A stretch of 64,000 nt of DNA from Flavobacteriales bacterium UBA7468 (GTDB taxonomy: Bacteria; Bacteroidota; Bacteroidia; Flavobacteriales_D; Crocinitomicaceae), in contig DLPC01000019.1 in the NCBI GenBank assembly GCA_002478565.1, positions 1 to 64,000 of the forward strand. The letters run 5' to 3'. Numbering within the stretch: the first letter of the stretch is position 1; each line of letters starts with the position of its first letter. A model generated the notes under the pieces. That model saw only the letters and a list, made by a program, of their open reading frames with translations, was not told the origin of the DNA and searched no databases. Shown in pieces: positions 61,679 to 64,000 of the stretch. A program made the translations under genes and the position numbers.

Positions 61679-61809
61679 AGACAAATATATCATTTTATAA
61701 AACTCAAGTCACACAGTGCTTTCACAATCAAAAGCAACTTATGTTACAGACTGATTCAAAGTATATATTCAACTTTAGTTACTTAAAACCAACTCATTAA
61801 CAAGGATCT

Positions 61810-63006
61810 ATGAAAGAAAAATATCAAATTGTCATCATTGGTGGTGGAAATGCAGGCCTCTCTGTAGCTTCACAATTGCTCATTAAAGACAAAGCGCTCG
61901 ACATTGCAATTGTCGATCCTGCACAAAAACACTATTACCAACCAGCCTGGACATTAGTAGGTGGAGGTACTTTTGACATCAATACTACGGTAAGAAATGA
62001 AAAAGATGTGATTCCGAAAGGCACAACTTGGATTCAAAAAGGAGTCAATAGTTTTCAGCCTGAAGAAAATAAAATCACCTTACAAGATGGATCTCAATTG
62101 ACCTACGAAGTTTTGGTGGTTGCGCCGGGAATTCAACTCAATTGGGATGAAATCAAAGGTCTCAAGGAAAATTTAGGAAAAAATGGGGTCTGCTCAAATT
62201 ACAGTTTTGAAACCGCACCTTATACTTTTGAAGCAATCAAAAACCTTAAAAAAGGAAAAGCGATTTTCCACAATCCACACACACCAGTAAAATGTGGTGG
62301 TGCACCTCACAAAATTATGTACCTGGCCGCAGATTATTTCAGAAAACATAATGTTTTAAATGATATTCAGGTTGAATATTGGAGTGGAGGGACACGCTTG
62401 TTTGCAGTTGAAAAATATGAAAAGACACTGCTCAATGTTTGTAAACGCAGTAATATTCAACTCAATTTCTTTCAAAAATTAGTAGAGATTGATGGTGAAA
62501 ACAAACGAGCTAAATTCATTGGTTTCGGAGAGAACAACAAAGATATCGAGACCTGGGTTGAATTTGATATGATTCACGTCACACCACCACAATCAGCACC
62601 AAACTTTATCAAAGAAAGCACATTGGCAAATGCAGCGGGTTGGGTAGACGTTGATAAAAACACCTTGCAGCACAACCGATTTGCAAATATTTTCTCATTA
62701 GGAGATGCCTCTGGCTTACCAACAAGTAAAACAGGAGCAGCCATCAGAAAGCAGGCACCTGTTTGTGTTTCTAATGTATTGGCTCAAATCAATGGCAAGC
62801 AATTGTCTGCTAGCTACAATGGCTATACAAGTTGCCCATTAGTAACGGGTTATGGCAAATTGGTGTTGGCTGAATTCGATTATAACAACCAACCCCAGGA
62901 AACTTTTCCGTTTGATCAAAGTAAAGAGCGCTGGAGTATGTTTGTTCTTAAAAAGTATGTGCTACCATGGTTATACTGGGCAAAGATTTTACCAGGTAAA
63001 GCATAA
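61810..63006 (+). CDS. Sulfide:quinone oxidoreductase, mitochondrial SQRDL-like type
   Basis: 398 residues. FAD motif VIIGGGNAGLSVASQLL (8-24). Redox cysteines: C162 (TPVKCGGAPHKIMYLAADYF) and C342 (GYTSCPLVTGYGKLVLAEFD), which line up with the two active-site cysteines of animal SQRDL; C128 also occurs in NGVCSNYSFE. HVTPPQSAPNF, AAGWVDVDKNTLQH and FPFDQSKERWSMF are shared with the animal protein, so the type is clear. It oxidises sulfide and passes electrons to quinone at the inner membrane. Followed by an intrinsic terminator. Confidence 0.92.
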   Translation: MKEKYQIVIIGGGNAGLSVASQLLIKDKALDIAIVDPAQKHYYQPAWTLVGGGTFDINTTVRNEKDVIPKGTTWIQKGVNSFQPEENKITLQDGSQLTYEVLVVAPGIQLNWDEIKGLKENLGKNGVCSNYSFETAPYTFEAIKNLKKGKAIFHNPHTPVKCGGAPHKIMYLAADYFRKHNVLNDIQVEYWSGGTRLFAVEKYEKTLLNVCKRSNIQLNFFQKLVEIDGENKRAKFIGFGENNKDIETWVEFDMIHVTPPQSAPNFIKESTLANAAGWVDVDKNTLQHNRFANIFSLGDASGLPTSKTGAAIRKQAPVCVSNVLAQINGKQLSASYNGYTSCPLVTGYGKLVLAEFDYNNQPQETFPFDQSKERWSMFVLKKYVLPWLYWAKILPGKA

Positions 63007-63032
63007 TTTTCTTTCAAAATGTTACATTCGTT

Positions 63033-63055
63033 AAAGGAGCTTCGGCTCCTTTTTT
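63033..63055 (+). terminator. Intrinsic terminator after the sulfide:quinone oxidoreductase gene
   Basis: AAAGGAGC (63033-63040), TTCG tetraloop, GCTCCTTT (63045-63052) and a T-run to 63055. It is a compact, stable UUCG hairpin 26 bases after the stop codon. Confidence 0.9.
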
Positions 63056-63102
63056 ATTGTTTTATTTACATTGACTTCAAAAAGTATCACGAATTTTGAA
63101 CC

Positions 63103-64000
63103 ATGAAAAATCTACTATTCCTATTGTTTCTTATTGTGTCGAATTTTAACATTGTTGCACAAATCCTGAATGGCCCCATGATTGGCTACGTTCAAGCTAG
63201 GGAAGTGGCATTATGGGTTCAAACAGAGCGGAGTCAGACGGTACAGTTTATCTATAGAAAAGCGGGTAGTCATAGCAGTTGGAAGTTGACGCCTCCACAA
63301 CAGACCCGCGAGGAAACAGCGTTTACATATAAAGTTGTCGTTCAAGATCTTAAGCCTGGTGAACGTTATGAATATCTCGTGGTTCTTGACCATCAAACTG
63401 AACTACCATTCGGAGCTCAAATTTTTAAAACAACAGCGGCGAATGGAAGAAAAAAGAACACAGCAGATCTAACCTTTGCCATTGGTTCATGCGCATACAT
63501 CAACGAAGAAGGTTTTGACAGGCCTGGAAAACCTTATGGCGGCGAATACCAAATTTTCGATGCTATTTATCAAAGTAAACCCGATATGATGTTGTGGCTC
63601 GGCGATAATGTCTACTATCGGGAAGCTGATTTAGCAACAAAAAGTACGATGTGCCACAGGTATTCTTTCAGTCGAAACCTGCCTGAACTAAAAAAACTAC
63701 TGGCCAACATTCCTCAATATGCCATTTGGGATGACCACGATTTTGGCCCCAATGACAGCGATGGCAGTTTTTTGAATAAAACATTAAGCAAAGAAGTCTT
63801 CGATTTATTTTGGGCTAATCCACCTCAAAAAGCGCCTCAACTCAATGGCGTCACCAATCAATTTACGCAGTCAGATTGTCAGTTTTTCTTGCTTGACAAC
63901 CGCTATGATCGTAGCCCAATAGATTTAAAAGATGCTCCTAAGACAATACTTGGTTTTGATCAACTTGCTTGGCTTAAAGAGCAATTACTACAGAGTTCTG
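63103..64000 (+). CDS. PhoD-like alkaline phosphatase-family protein (3' partial)
   Basis: 299 residues to the window edge. Signal peptide (MKNLLFLLFLIVSNFNIVAQ). An N-terminal fibronectin-like domain (GPMIGYVQAREVALWVQTER) and the metallophosphatase domain follow: FAIGSCAYINEEGF, MMLWLGDNVYYREADL, AIWDDHDFGPNDSD (metal residues), and FFLLDNRYDR. PhoD-like enzymes hydrolyse phosphodiesters or phosphonates outside the cytoplasm. The rest of the gene lies beyond the window. Confidence 0.88.
   Translation, partial: MKNLLFLLFLIVSNFNIVAQILNGPMIGYVQAREVALWVQTERSQTVQFIYRKAGSHSSWKLTPPQQTREETAFTYKVVVQDLKPGERYEYLVVLDHQTELPFGAQIFKTTAANGRKKNTADLTFAIGSCAYINEEGFDRPGKPYGGEYQIFDAIYQSKPDMMLWLGDNVYYREADLATKSTMCHRYSFSRNLPELKKLLANIPQYAIWDDHDFGPNDSDGSFLNKTLSKEVFDLFWANPPQKAPQLNGVTNQFTQSDCQFFLLDNRYDRSPIDLKDAPKTILGFDQLAWLKEQLLQSS

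Noticed and set aside
1..64000. tRNA, rRNA, tmRNA, insertion sequences, integrases or attachment sites
   Set aside because: Intergenic gaps were read for cloverleaf ends, transposase-like frames and terminal repeats; none was convincing.

Overview
The window comes from a Bacteroidota chromosome, most likely order Flavobacteriales (a Crocinitomicaceae/Fluviicola-like relative is possible but cannot be proved here). The evidence is eight secreted proteins with type IX secretion system (T9SS) C-terminal sorting domains (type A and the gliding-associated type B), TAnnTTTG-like promoter elements, and lineage-typical housekeeping proteins (a START-like protein, a GlmU-like protein, a cold-shock protein with a Lys/Glu-rich tail, a SusCD-free galactan operon). 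No tRNA, rRNA, CRISPR array, prophage or complete insertion sequence was found.

Region 1 (1-23.7 kb) is accessory and surface-oriented. After the end of an unknown gene come T9SS cargo proteins, small outer-membrane beta-barrel proteins and a thiol-redox protein. An operon at 11.1-13.7 kb encodes a secreted protein, an ECF sigma factor and a one-pass membrane protein that appears to join an anti-sigma-like N-terminus to a beta-barrel-like C-terminus. Two decayed defence/addiction modules lie within about 6.5 kb of each other. One is an Abi_2 (AbiD/AbiF-type) abortive-infection gene that has lost the segment where the family carries its HEPN RN..H motif; a terminator-like hairpin sits directly before its start codon. 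The other is a higBA toxin-antitoxin pair whose toxin has an internal deletion and whose antitoxin-metallopeptidase ends early. Between them are more T9SS proteins, including a seven-repeat RCC1 protein, and a LuxR-type regulator. A U32 peptidase-family protein (TrhP-like) with its own ferredoxin, and a cold-shock protein, close the region.

Region 2 (23.8-50.4 kb) is mostly housekeeping: two glycosyltransferases with an LptF/G permease, a START-like protein, an ICMT-like methyltransferase, recR, smpB, a LolA-like protein, a large Asp-box T9SS protein, a DCC-family thiol protein with lon, a GlmU-like protein with an SSS transporter, DedA-rhodanese-ComEC-RecQ, a branched-chain aminotransferase (ilvE), a secreted nuclease-fold protein, and a TPM-TPM-LemA set.

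Region 3 (50.6-64 kb) holds three functional units. The first is a dinB-dnaE2-like translesion cassette. The second is a compact galactan/galactose operon on the minus strand: small membrane protein, galM, GH53 endo-galactanase lipoprotein, GH2 beta-galactosidase, galK, galT. It would cut beta-1,4-galactan outside the inner membrane, free galactose and feed the Leloir pathway. The third is a sulfide:quinone oxidoreductase of the mitochondrial-like type, followed by the start of a PhoD-like phosphatase that runs off the window.

The most interesting signals are the degraded Abi gene with its abutting hairpin/U-tract, the dead higB beside a retained higA, and the sigma factor/trans-envelope regulator operon.
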